From: DATMNI01 sp035570275
GTDB taxonomy: Bacteria > Acidobacteriota > Terriglobia > Bryobacterales > Bryobacteraceae
Direction of reading: 5' to 3'
Assembly: GCA_035570275.1 (NCBI GenBank)
Contig: DATMNI010000232.1
Coordinates: 1-64,000, forward strand
DNA: 64,000 nt
The notes under the pieces were generated by a model that worked only from the letters and a program-made list of their open reading frames with translations, was not told where the DNA came from and ran no database searches. Each line of letters begins with the position of its first letter. Position 1 is the stretch's first letter. This document shows positions 26,411-34,999 of this stretch, piece by piece. The position numbers and the translations under genes are program-made.

Positions 26411-26465
26411 CTAATCAATCAAGCTGGTAATCATCCTGGCAATCAACCTGGCAATCAACCTGGCG
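26411..26465. repeat. short tandem repeat, AATCAACCTGGC unit
   Basis: About four copies of a 12-bp unit (AATCAAGCTGGT, AATCATCCTGGC, AATCAACCTGGC, AATCAACCTGGC) between the metallophosphoesterase and GH51 genes, running into the last codons of the GH51 gene. Confidence 0.75.
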
Positions 26466-28059
26466 CGATCTGCACTTCCACCGCCACCACCGATTGCCTG
26501 GGCACGCTGAACTCGATGGCGCCCGCCGGCACGCGCACCGCCAGAGCCGCCGGCTTAACCTCATCGGGCCTCGCCAGCGTGTTGGTAGCGCGCATATCGG
26601 CGTGGGTCAGCACGGTGGCGCGCGCCTCGCTGGCCCGCGCCTGGCCTGCCAGCCGCGCCCGCACCGCCACCGTGTCGCTAAGGGACGGGTTGGTCACGGT
26701 CAGCGTAAGCCGCCGGTCGCGAATGGATGCCGAACTCGACAATCCCGAAAGCCGCGCCGCCCCGGCCAGCCCCGTAACATTCAGGTCCGCTATTTTCATG
26801 ATTGCCGGCACCTGCTGTGCCCCCATATGCGGCCGGTACATATCGAAGATGTGGTAGGCCGGCGTGCAGCAGAACTTGTCGCCCAGCGCCAGGAACAGCG
26901 AGTGGATGCAGTTAATGGTCTGTGCCACGTTGGCCATGGCGATCTTGCCGGCGTTCCGGTTGAAAATGTCAAACGCCATGCCGGTATGCACGGCGTCGCG
27001 CAGCGTGATGGGCTGGCTCAGAATGTACCCCGGGGCGATCTCCTCACCGGGCGGATACCAGACGCCCCACTCATCGATCACCAGCCGGGTGCGATGCTGC
27101 TGGTCGAACTTGCCCATCTCGTTCCAATGGTCGCCGATCACTTTCTCCAGCCGCGCGCCGCGCAGCAGCACTTCGTACCACTCCGCTGCGTTGAAGTCGC
27201 CGGCCTTGATCTTGGTCTGGCGCAGGTCGGTGTAGTAATGAACCGAAAATCCGTCCGGCGGCCTGGTCCCGCGCATGCCTTCGAAGAAGCCGGTGGTCCA
27301 GCCGATGTCGCCATCGGCCGAGTGGCCCCGGGGGCCCGTGGCCACCAGAAACGGTGTGGCGTACGCGGGGAATTGGGTGACGAACTGGCGGTACTGCGTG
27401 GCATATTCCCCTGGCCGCATGGTGCCGCCGCAACCCCACGATTCGTTGCCCACGCCCCAAAACTGCACGCCAAAGGGCGCGCGGTCGCCATTGGCCGCCC
27501 GCTCGTCCGCCAGCGTGACCGTTCCGGCGGGCGCGTTGCAGTAAGACACCAGGTCGTGAAATTCCTTGGGCGTGCCTGAGCCTACGTTCGCCGCCACATA
27601 CGGCTGCGCCCCCACCAGCCGGCACAGCCGCATGAATTCGTGGATGCCGAACTGGTTGGTTTCGGTGGCATCCAGACCGCGTGGCATCTGGCGCTGCCAG
27701 TAGTTGTAAGTCCGCGGTCGCCCGGCCGCTCCGCCGATGCCGTCGCGCCAGTGGTAACCATCGGCGAAGCAGCCCCCCGGCCAGCGCAGGTTGGGTGCGC
27801 CAATCCGTTTCATATCCTCGACAAACTGGGTGCGAATGCCGTCGATGTTGGGGATCTTCGAACCCCGGCCCACCCAGATGCCGTCATAAATGACGCCGCC
27901 CAGGTGTTCGATGAAGTGCCCGTAGAGATGCGGGCTGATGACGGAGCCGGGGTTGCCGGGCGAGAGTTCGATCTCCGCGTCAGCCGCCAGCGCGTGCCGG
28001 GAGCCCGTCAATCCGGCTACCGCGCCGGCCGCGGTTTTGAGGAATGTGCGTCGTTGCAT
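26455..28059 (-). CDS. exported alpha-L-arabinofuranosidase (GH51-like)
   Basis: 534-residue enzyme removing arabinofuranosyl side chains from plant hemicellulose or pectin. The N-terminus MQRRTFLKTAAGAVAGLTGS is a twin-arginine-type leader. Clan GH-A features: ISPHLYGHFIEHLGGVIYDG at the start, RWPGGCFADGYHWRDGIG, acid/base Glu in FWGVGNESWGCGG and nucleophile Glu in LVIDEWGVWYPPGEE. A C-terminal beta domain follows. Length fits GH51. Together with the SGNH acetylesterase it suggests growth on pectic arabinans. Confidence 0.92.
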   Translation of the reverse strand: MQRRTFLKTAAGAVAGLTGSRHALAADAEIELSPGNPGSVISPHLYGHFIEHLGGVIYDGIWVGRGSKIPNIDGIRTQFVEDMKRIGAPNLRWPGGCFADGYHWRDGIGGAAGRPRTYNYWQRQMPRGLDATETNQFGIHEFMRLCRLVGAQPYVAANVGSGTPKEFHDLVSYCNAPAGTVTLADERAANGDRAPFGVQFWGVGNESWGCGGTMRPGEYATQYRQFVTQFPAYATPFLVATGPRGHSADGDIGWTTGFFEGMRGTRPPDGFSVHYYTDLRQTKIKAGDFNAAEWYEVLLRGARLEKVIGDHWNEMGKFDQQHRTRLVIDEWGVWYPPGEEIAPGYILSQPITLRDAVHTGMAFDIFNRNAGKIAMANVAQTINCIHSLFLALGDKFCCTPAYHIFDMYRPHMGAQQVPAIMKIADLNVTGLAGAARLSGLSSSASIRDRRLTLTVTNPSLSDTVAVRARLAGQARASEARATVLTHADMRATNTLARPDEVKPAALAVRVPAGAIEFSVPRQSVVAVEVQIAPG

Positions 28060-28181
28060 ATGCCAGGCTCCGGGTTCGAGTCTTGCCGAAAAGACAACTT
28101 ATTTATAATCAGTATCTTACAGAAACGCAGAACTTTATTGTACAGAGGCCCGTACAATTTCTGTGGAAATCCTGTGGGAAA

Positions 28182-28446
28182 CTAGAACTGCTCGATTCGC
28201 CACAGGTTAGCTGCGGGAAACCGACGACGCCTGAATTCGGCGCGGAGATCCGACACCCCGCCCGGGGTCCCTCCTTGTTGGCGTTGGCCGATGAGCCGGC
28301 CAATGTCCCAGTAGAGCGATAGCAGTTCGAGATTAACCGCCCGCAACGCGGCGTATTGTAGCCGAGCGAATTCGCTCCTTGATTTCTCCCAGAAGGGCGC
28401 GGTAGGCATCCAGCCCCAGGCTGTTTTCGTTTGGCACTGGAGTCAT
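28182..28446 (-). pseudogene. truncated, frameshifted DUF1016 (YhcG-like nuclease) remnant
   Basis: In one frame from ATG 28446: YRALLGEIKERIRSATI; in another: LQYAALRAVNLELLSLYWDI, then GRLIGQRQQG and DLRAEFRRRRFPAANLWRIE, stop. Joined, these form the N-terminal 80 or so residues of DUF1016/PDDEXK-type YhcG proteins (normally about 350 residues). One frameshift near 28340-28380 and loss of the nuclease half show that the gene is dead. Confidence 0.7.
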
Positions 28447-28647
28447 GATACTTGAATCCGGCGTGAACACGTTGGTTTTGTGCCCGTCAAGGGCAAAACG
28501 AGCACGAGAACAAGATGCCTGCAACCGCTGTATTCGGGTCAAGTTCATAGTTGTGAGCGCTCCTTGGGCCAGCGCGTCGTCGCGGTCGAAAGTGCCGCTC
28601 GACATCGCCACCATCTCGCCGCTCTTCTCGCCTGCCAGAATCCCAAC

Positions 28648-28788
28648 CTATTTGCCGACGGGCTTACCCTCTTTCACGGTCACTTTGTAGCGATCCGTCG
28701 TCTTATCGTCACATTGGATAGTGAGATAGAAGACTCCTTCCTGCTTGGCATGATCGCCGAGATCGACCGAGACCGCGTCCTCAAGCAT
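28648..28788 (-). CDS. possible 46-residue protein or gene remnant
   Basis: ATG 28788 follows an in-frame stop closely and the frame reads MLEDAVSVDLGDHAKQEGVF then YLTIQCDDKTTDRYKVTVKE, ending GKPVGK. The strand-rich, charged pattern looks like real protein. No family is recognised and no strong ribosome site is seen, so it may be a fragment in the degraded stretch at 28.1-29.3 kb. Confidence 0.35.
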   Translation of the reverse strand: MLEDAVSVDLGDHAKQEGVFYLTIQCDDKTTDRYKVTVKEGKPVGK

Positions 28789-29315
28789 AAATGTTCAAGA
28801 GTGTGAGAGTCACGAACCAGAAAATTGGGCGCGGCGGCGTTGTTGCAGGAGATTCCCACCTGCTTGTTCAGATGCAAGGCCAGGGTTAGCACTTCCGGCC
28901 CGGTTGTTCCCGGGCTGCGTCCAAGGCATCGGAGTTGTGTGGACCAAGCCGGCCCTGCAATCGTTTTCCGCGGCATGCTCAATGCCCAATCTCGACATCA
29001 GACTGTCGCAAGACCACTCTCCGATAAGGAGCCGATCTTGCAGGCAGCCGATTATCACCGTTGCAAAGCAGTACAGCATCGGTAATGTTCGGCAATGAAA
29101 ATACGCGGGAAACTGTGTGCAGGCGATGTCGCCCGAACCGTGGTGGCGCCGTGGCTCCCGATCCGGGCCTTCTGTCGGCAGTACCGGCTTGCGATAAAAG
29201 TACTCTTTTTGGATTGACATGTCAGCGCTGGAGCGTCATGATCTGTAAGTAAGTTTCTCCGCCGTACGCGAGCCAATCGGATAAACACCTCTGGAAGCTG
29301 CCTGACGGAGTCGTA
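28789..29315. other. non-coding stretch upstream of the sigma-54 activator
   Basis: 527 bp without a convincing gene on either strand. Composition is somewhat less GC-rich than the genes around it. Together with the DUF1016 remnant it forms a degraded zone at the left border of the protease island. Confidence 0.4.
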
Positions 29316-30374
29316 ATGGGATCGAATCGAATCAATGATCGCGGAGCCATCGAGCCTCTGGTGCGTCACCTGCGCGATGCTCAGGCGATGACTACGCTCA
29401 TCGGGAATTCCCCGGCGTTCCAGGACGCCATCCGAGGCCTGCCCACGATCGCCAGGAGCGCCGCGACAGTCCTGATCACGGGCGAAACCGGGACGGGCAA
29501 GGAATTGGTGGGAAGAGCGATTCATTACCTTTCGGACCGCGCCAGCCGGCCTTTCGTGTCAGTCAATTGCGGATCGCTGGCGGAATCGCTGGTGGAGGAA
29601 GACCTGTTTGGACATGAACGGGGCGCATTCACGGATGCCCACCAACATCGCCCAGGCCTGGTGGCACAGGCAGATACCGGCACTTTCTTTCTCGATGAAG
29701 TGGACGCGCTCAGCCCCAAGGCCCAAGTCTCGCTGCTGACGGTGCTGCAGGACAAGACCTATCGCGCCATCGGCTCCACATCGGAAAGGCGCGTGGACAT
29801 CCGTCTGGTAGCTGCAACCAACGCGCCTCTTGAGAAACTGGTACGAACCGGAGGGTTCCGTTCCGACCTTTTCTATCGGCTGTGCGTCCTCTGCATTAAA
29901 CTGCCCCCACTGCGTGAGCGGCCCGAGGACATTCTGACTTTGACCCGGCATTTTCTTGGCAAACATGCGATCGGTGGAACAACTCCACCGCGGCTCAGCG
30001 CCGAAGGCGAACAGTGCCTGCTGAACTGGGAATGGCCGGGTAATGTTCGCGAGTTGGAAAATGCCATCATTCGCGGTATTCACCTGTCTGAGTCGGGCCT
30101 GATCGAAGCCTCCCATCTCGGCATCCAGACGCTGGAGCGGCGTGAGGAGCATCCAACCGTTCCCGGTGAAGGCAACACCATCTCCTCCTTCAAGAAGATG
30201 AAGCAAGTGGTAATCGATGCCTTTGAAAAGAAGTACCTTACCAGCCTTATGAGCCAACACTGCGGCAACGTCAGCAATGCTGCGCTATTCGCAGGAAAAG
30301 AGCGCCGGGACTTAGGCAAACTGCTTAAAAAGCACGGTGTCGATCCCCGACGCTTCTATTCGCCACTTAGTTAG
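29316..30374 (+). CDS. sigma-54-dependent activator without receiver domain (bEBP)
   Basis: 352 residues: short N-terminus, AAA+ domain, C-terminal Fis-like helix-turn-helix. Walker A TGETGTGKELVGRAIHY (about 54-70), sigma-54-contacting loop HERGAFTDAHQHRPG (about 100-114), Walker B GTFFLDEVDAL, sensor LVAATNAPL and arginine finger FRSDLFYRL are present. The loop is GAFTDA instead of the usual GAFTGA. WPGNVRELENAI and NVSNAALFAGKERRDLGKLL mark the end of the AAA+ region and the HTH. With no receiver or GAF domain it resembles PspF-type activators, controlled by a separate protein. It lies directly before the 13-gene protease operon and is its likely activator. Confidence 0.93.
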   Translation: MGSNRINDRGAIEPLVRHLRDAQAMTTLIGNSPAFQDAIRGLPTIARSAATVLITGETGTGKELVGRAIHYLSDRASRPFVSVNCGSLAESLVEEDLFGHERGAFTDAHQHRPGLVAQADTGTFFLDEVDALSPKAQVSLLTVLQDKTYRAIGSTSERRVDIRLVAATNAPLEKLVRTGGFRSDLFYRLCVLCIKLPPLRERPEDILTLTRHFLGKHAIGGTTPPRLSAEGEQCLLNWEWPGNVRELENAIIRGIHLSESGLIEASHLGIQTLERREEHPTVPGEGNTISSFKKMKQVVIDAFEKKYLTSLMSQHCGNVSNAALFAGKERRDLGKLLKKHGVDPRRFYSPLS

Positions 30375-30458
30375 TTACATCACCTCGCCTTCGCTTGCAA
30401 CCAATATCACGCAGCGCCCCGGGCGAGTGTCTTGCACCCTCGAATCAGCCTTCAGCCT

Positions 30459-30472
30459 TGGCCGTTCGGCCA
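30459..30472. promoter_or_regulatory. palindrome upstream of the sigma-54 promoter, possible activator site
   Basis: TGGCCG-TT-CGGCCA is a perfect palindrome about 290 bp upstream of the candidate -24/-12 promoter and 85 bp after the activator gene. Distance and symmetry suit an upstream activating sequence for an enhancer-binding protein, but one short palindrome in GC-rich DNA is weak evidence. Nothing else stands out in the 474-bp gap apart from the promoter motif. Confidence 0.25.
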
Positions 30473-30748
30473 GTCAACCGAGCCGCCTTCATTCGCCGCG
30501 TTTCGGCTACAGCGAGCCGGCGGCCAAACCCCCAGCATCCTATCTGACAGAAGCCATGTCGAGTTATGCTACAGGAGAGAAGCTGAGACACTCATTAGAT
30601 GGGTTCATAGTCACCCATCGGCGGGGGATCAGCCACCCACTCGATCCCGTTGTGCTCCAACAAATCCAACTCACGCGCCGGGTGTTTGTTCACCCGATAC
30701 CGTACTAGGTGGATTCCCTAAGTCGGGCAGAATCCGTGACATCCAATC

Positions 30749-30764
30749 CGGCAATCCGATTGCC
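30749..30764 (+). promoter_or_regulatory. candidate sigma-54 (-24/-12) promoter of the protease operon
   Basis: CGGCAATCCGATTGCC places GGCA and TTGC at exactly the spacing of the sigma-54 consensus TGGCAC-N5-TTGCA (GG at -24, GC at -12). It lies about 85 bp before the first gene of the operon and 375 bp after the end of a sigma-54 activator gene. Transcription would start near 30775. Confidence 0.5.
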
Positions 30765-30848
30765 TCTTAAGGATGGCCGGTCCAGAGGGAGTTTACGCCA
30801 GAAGGGCCATCACAACCGCGCGACGAAAAAGTTCTATCGAAGGCCATC

Positions 30849-31046
30849 GTGAACTATCTGGAGGAACATCCGGACGCCATGGACACCATCGAAGGCATCG
30901 CCGAATTCTGGGTGTTGCGCAGTTTGATCCGCGTGGAAGTGAACACGTTGGTGCGGGTGTTGAGCCAGTTGACGGAACAGGGAGTGATCGAGGAAGTTAC
31001 CCAGGGGAAGCACTCTTCTTACCGTTTGAGGAAACCATCGGGCTAA
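30849..31046 (+). CDS. small winged-helix-like protein, first gene of the protease operon
   Basis: 65 residues from GTG 30849, with GAAGG five bases upstream. An in-frame TAA at 30768 limits any extension and no other start codon lies between. The pattern is helix (IVNYLEEHPDAMDTIEGIAE), helix (VEVNTLVRVLSQLTEQGVIE) and a short wing (GKHSSYRLRKP), like compact winged-helix domains. It may be a regulator or adaptor of the operon; DNA binding is not shown. The next gene starts 43 bp later behind GGAGGGAGG. Confidence 0.7.
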   Translation: MNYLEEHPDAMDTIEGIAEFWVLRSLIRVEVNTLVRVLSQLTEQGVIEEVTQGKHSSYRLRKPSG

Positions 31047-31089
31047 CAGGGGCTAACCGCAAGCCCGAAAGATTTTGGAGGGAGGTATT

Positions 31090-34000
31090 GTGCCAGGTTC
31101 CATTCGCCCAAACCGTCCGGATGTCAGCGATCGATTTCCGGTTGCCGGGTTTACCATCCGCACAGGCGGAGGCCCTTCTTACTTCGAAGTGGCTGTAGCC
31201 ACCAATCCCGGCCTCTTTCTGCCCGACAACAGGGGCCATCGCACGGAAAGTAATTTTTTCTCCACGCGGGGAGCGGGGCCGCTGCTGGCGGAACGGGGAG
31301 AGGCCGTCTACCTGCTTCCGACGGCGGTACTTTCCCGATTCGCCGGCAACGGGCGCCTGTACTATTCCATGGCGACCTTCAGCGATAGGAACTACTCTGA
31401 TCTCGACGTCCTGCGGCTCCCGCCCGAAGCGGCGCCCTCGATAGCGATCTCCGGGTCATTCACCGGCAAATCGCGCGCGGCCGGCGTGGTGAACCCTCGT
31501 GGCGGATTGACGGGGAACGGATACCACACCAGTCCGGATTCGCTGGAGTGGGCTGGCGACACGCTGTCGGCCGGCACTTCCGCTCCCGTCCTGATGGCTC
31601 CGGGCAAGAACGGAAAGACGATGCCCGCTCCGCCGATGCCCGCTCCGCCGATGCCCGCTCCACCGATGCCGGCTCCGCCGTTGAAGGCAGCGCCCGCTCA
31701 ACAGGTAGCGGCGGCGCATGCTGCCTCGCTCGCTTACGATGACGGCTTTGGCCCATGGGACGCAAGTCTGGATGCGGACAACGATGCCGGCGCCGACGCG
31801 GATGACGGCGGTGGCATCGAGGGTCCGATTCCGGACTCCGTGACATCGGTGGCGCCACAGGGCCTCAGCCGCCCATTCACAGCCGCGGAGTATCCTCAGG
31901 CGAGCCGGTTCGTTGCCGCAGCCTCCAGCAATTTTCGCGCGACCGCGGGCCCGCGTACCATCAGCCGCATGGTGATTCATATTACCGACGGCGGCAAGAA
32001 CATAGACGGCCCGGTTACGTGGTTTCAGAATCCGAAGCAACCCTGCTATTGCGATCCGAAAAAGGGAAATTGCCCCGATCCGCCCAAGCTCTGTCCCGTC
32101 AGCGCACACTATGTCGTCGGTCAGGATGGCGAGGTGGTGCAGATGGTGCTGCATAAAGATGTGGCATGGCACGCTGGTTCGGCCAACGGCGACAGCATTG
32201 GGATTGAGCACGTGGCCAACACCAGGGGCCTGCTGCCGAGCGAAGCCGAGTACAAGGCGTCGGCGGCGCTGGTGGTGTGGCTCTGCAATCAGTTCGGACT
32301 TCCGGCGGACCGGACGCACATCCTGGGCCATGCCGAAGCCGATCCGAAAACCGGTCATAAGGCCTGCCCCAATGGCGCCTGGGACTGGGACCACTACATG
32401 AGCCTGGTGTCCAGCGCCGCCACGCCTCCGCCCACATCCAGCGGCGGAGCAACCGATACAGCCCCATCCGGTGGAGGAGACGTCGCGCCCGCCGCTTCTC
32501 AAAGCCTCGGTTATCAGGCTTGGGAAACGAAGCGCCAGCGCGATGTCGCCGGAAACAGAAAAATGTCAGCCGGGACCAAGCCGCTCGGAATCGTCATCCC
32601 GGATGACGTGCCTGCGAATCTGGGCGACGCGCTCTCCTCGTTGGCCCAATGGTTGCGCAGTCTGACGGCATGGGCTGTGGGGGTCCCCGATACGACTTTC
32701 TTCCCGTTTTCGGCGATCTGCCAACTCCGGATGACGGACGGCTCGAACAACTATACGGGCACCGGCTTCTATATCGGAACCAATACCATCCTGACCTGCG
32801 CCCACAACCTCTACGGGATGACTTCGGCGACCGTCATTCCCGGCAAGAATGATCGCGTCTCGCCCGTGGAACCTTTCGGCCACTTCAACGTAGACGCGTC
32901 CAGTTGGACGATCCACCCAAGCTACGACCCGACAACGCAAGCCGAGCCCGATGTGCACGACTTCGACCTGGCGGTGATCCGCGTCGCCACGCCACCTCCC
33001 ACCGGCCAGTACTTTTCGACGCTGGAGGAACTCAACCAGTCTCGTCCCAGTCCTATCATCGTGTGCGGGTACGCCGCTAGGAGTGTCGACCGGGACAGGC
33101 AACACATGGACTCCGACATGGTTCGTCAGGTGACTGACAATCGAATGCTGTATAACCTGCAGACAGAGCCGGGAAACAGCGGCTCGCCGGTCTTTTACTT
33201 CTGGGCTTATGAAGACGAACAGAAGCAGATGACCGTTCAGGACATCCGCCTGGTGGGCGTACACGTATCCTCATACAGCAATAAACTGAACCAGGCGTGC
33301 CGGCTTACCGAGGACAAGATCAAATGGATTCGGTCGGCATCGGGCGCACCAGCAGCCGCACAGTCATTGGGACGCGCCAATGCGCCCAATGGAAAAACCA
33401 ATGGAAAAAATGGCCTGAAAACCGCCATGTCTCCGGCCCACCATCGCAAACCGGCCCACATGCTGGCGTACAACATTATCCAACCTACCTACACGCCGGC
33501 CAATGCGGATGAGGCCAAAGTCTTCATGAAGCAATGGGCTGCCCGGCGCGAACGATGGCGAGCCGGCGTCCAGGATACGACCATCTTCCCCCACTCGGCC
33601 ATTTGCCGTTTCCGGATCGCGATGCCGGACGGCGAGTACATCGGAACCGGGTCTTACATCGACCGCGACCTGGTGCTGACCTGCGCCCACAATTGCGTGT
33701 CAACACGCGCGGATGGGAGCCTGGTGAGCGCGAGTAGCATTACCATCATCCCCGGATTCAACGATCTGGCGAATCCGCCGGAACCGTACGGCCACTTCAG
33801 CGTCACTCCCACGGCTTGGACGGTTCATCCGAGCTATAACCCCGCCGCCTCCGGTTGCCGCGCCGCCCATGACTTCGACCTGGCGGTGATTCGCGTAGGC
33901 ACGCCGCCGCCGAACGGACAGTACTTCAAAGCGTTGGAGGAACTGCTGCAGTCGCAGAGCAGCCCGATCATGCTGTGCGGCTATGCGGCGGAGAGTGTGA

Positions 34001-34956
34001 GCGCCGACCGGCAACACATGGATGGCGACCACATCACGGGGGTGGCCGACAACCGCTTCGACTACGACATTCAGACCGAGGGTGGAAGCAGCGGCTCACC
34101 GGTGTTCTATCTGGCCGGTTGGGAAGACGAAAACGCGCAGGCTTCGCAAACCGAAATCCGGCTGATCGGCGTCCACACCCACCTGGGAGCGAACCCCGAT
34201 TGTACGGTCAGCGACTCGGTGAATGGCGGCTGCCGCCTCACGGCAGAAAAAATCAAGTGGATCAACTCATTCCGAGCCGCGGCGGCGGCGCAATCGCTCG
34301 GCTACCGGAAGCCGGTCCGAAAGAACGGCGTGCCGCGCTCGCAGGCCTATGGGACCGTGCTGGCGCTGGCGACGTTTCCGGAGGCGGCCGTGCAGCAGAT
34401 GCAGGCGGATTTCGTGCGCGCGCAATCAGTCCAAACCGATTGCGTCCAGGTGCTGAATTCCGGGCTTCGCCAGCTCTTCGGCGCGGCGTTGGCCAACGCC
34501 GATGGTACTCCCAAGGCGCTCGGCACTACGGTGCAGGATTCCATGGCGGCGCTGGCGCGGTATGGCATGGCGCAAGACGCGCACGAATTCGAGTTCGCCG
34601 ACGCCGCCGGAATGCTCACCAAGGGCGTGGCGCGTCCCGAGCACCTGCAGGATTCGGCGGAGGACTGGCTGGTCAACCAGGCCGATAGCGGGCACGATCA
34701 TGGCTGGTATGCTTTCGTTCTGTCCCTGCTGGACGGTTACCACAACGTGGTTCTGGCCCTTGATTTCAGCGGGCGCGGTGACGCCGGCACCAAACTTTTC
34801 TGGCTGGATCAGATTCATGGCGGATTCGACGAAGTGACGGGCACTCTGGATGCGCGGATCACGCGGCATACGCAGGAATGGTGGGACCCGCTGGACGCAT
34901 CCCACAAACCGAAGACCCGGGTTTCGGTTTGGCCGCTCAGCCCGGCGGCGCACTAG
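31090..34956 (+). CDS. N-acetylmuramoyl-L-alanine amidase fused to two trypsin-like serine protease domains
   Basis: 1288 residues from GTG 31090 (GGAGGGAGG at 31078-31085). Order: unknown N-terminal domain (1-170), PAPPM tandem repeat (about 177-199), acidic linker, amidase_2 domain (about 287-440) with zinc-ligand regions MVIHITDGG, GIEHVANTRG and ILGHAEADPKTG, then protease 1 (about 520-755; His in LTCAHNLYG, Asp in HDFDLAVIRV, Ser in PGNSGSPVF) and protease 2 (about 815-1066; LTCAHNCVS, HDFDLAVIRV, GSSGSPVFY), and a 220-residue C-terminus not recognised (HEFEFADAAGMLTKG). Both triads are intact and the two domains are close copies of each other (V8/glutamyl-endopeptidase style). No signal peptide is seen. 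It probably cuts peptidoglycan and proteins, and may process the paralogous proteins of the operon. Confidence 0.9.
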   Translation: MPGSIRPNRPDVSDRFPVAGFTIRTGGGPSYFEVAVATNPGLFLPDNRGHRTESNFFSTRGAGPLLAERGEAVYLLPTAVLSRFAGNGRLYYSMATFSDRNYSDLDVLRLPPEAAPSIAISGSFTGKSRAAGVVNPRGGLTGNGYHTSPDSLEWAGDTLSAGTSAPVLMAPGKNGKTMPAPPMPAPPMPAPPMPAPPLKAAPAQQVAAAHAASLAYDDGFGPWDASLDADNDAGADADDGGGIEGPIPDSVTSVAPQGLSRPFTAAEYPQASRFVAAASSNFRATAGPRTISRMVIHITDGGKNIDGPVTWFQNPKQPCYCDPKKGNCPDPPKLCPVSAHYVVGQDGEVVQMVLHKDVAWHAGSANGDSIGIEHVANTRGLLPSEAEYKASAALVVWLCNQFGLPADRTHILGHAEADPKTGHKACPNGAWDWDHYMSLVSSAATPPPTSSGGATDTAPSGGGDVAPAASQSLGYQAWETKRQRDVAGNRKMSAGTKPLGIVIPDDVPANLGDALSSLAQWLRSLTAWAVGVPDTTFFPFSAICQLRMTDGSNNYTGTGFYIGTNTILTCAHNLYGMTSATVIPGKNDRVSPVEPFGHFNVDASSWTIHPSYDPTTQAEPDVHDFDLAVIRVATPPPTGQYFSTLEELNQSRPSPIIVCGYAARSVDRDRQHMDSDMVRQVTDNRMLYNLQTEPGNSGSPVFYFWAYEDEQKQMTVQDIRLVGVHVSSYSNKLNQACRLTEDKIKWIRSASGAPAAAQSLGRANAPNGKTNGKNGLKTAMSPAHHRKPAHMLAYNIIQPTYTPANADEAKVFMKQWAARRERWRAGVQDTTIFPHSAICRFRIAMPDGEYIGTGSYIDRDLVLTCAHNCVSTRADGSLVSASSITIIPGFNDLANPPEPYGHFSVTPTAWTVHPSYNPAASGCRAAHDFDLAVIRVGTPPPNGQYFKALEELLQSQSSPIMLCGYAAESVSADRQHMDGDHITGVADNRFDYDIQTEGGSSGSPVFYLAGWEDENAQASQTEIRLIGVHTHLGANPDCTVSDSVNGGCRLTAEKIKWINSFRAAAAAQSLGYRKPVRKNGVPRSQAYGTVLALATFPEAAVQQMQADFVRAQSVQTDCVQVLNSGLRQLFGAALANADGTPKALGTTVQDSMAALARYGMAQDAHEFEFADAAGMLTKGVARPEHLQDSAEDWLVNQADSGHDHGWYAFVLSLLDGYHNVVLALDFSGRGDAGTKLFWLDQIHGGFDEVTGTLDARITRHTQEWWDPLDASHKPKTRVSVWPLSPAAH

Positions 34957-34999
34957 GCAGGGCGCACGAAACAGAAGCGCACTGGACAGGAGGACAATC

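Noticed and set aside
28068..28082. GGGTTCGAGTC, T-arm-like sequence
   Set aside because: No acceptor stem, anticodon arm or CCA-like end can be built around it; same for the GGTTCAATCC repeats at 25740-25784. No tRNA was found in the window.
28810..29220. 136-codon minus-strand frame upstream of the sigma-54 activator
   Set aside because: Composition does not look like protein and no motif or ribosome site supports it.
31620..31685. Regular direct repeats that could suggest a CRISPR array
   Set aside because: They are 12-bp coding repeats (PAPPM) without spacers. No CRISPR-like array is present in the window.
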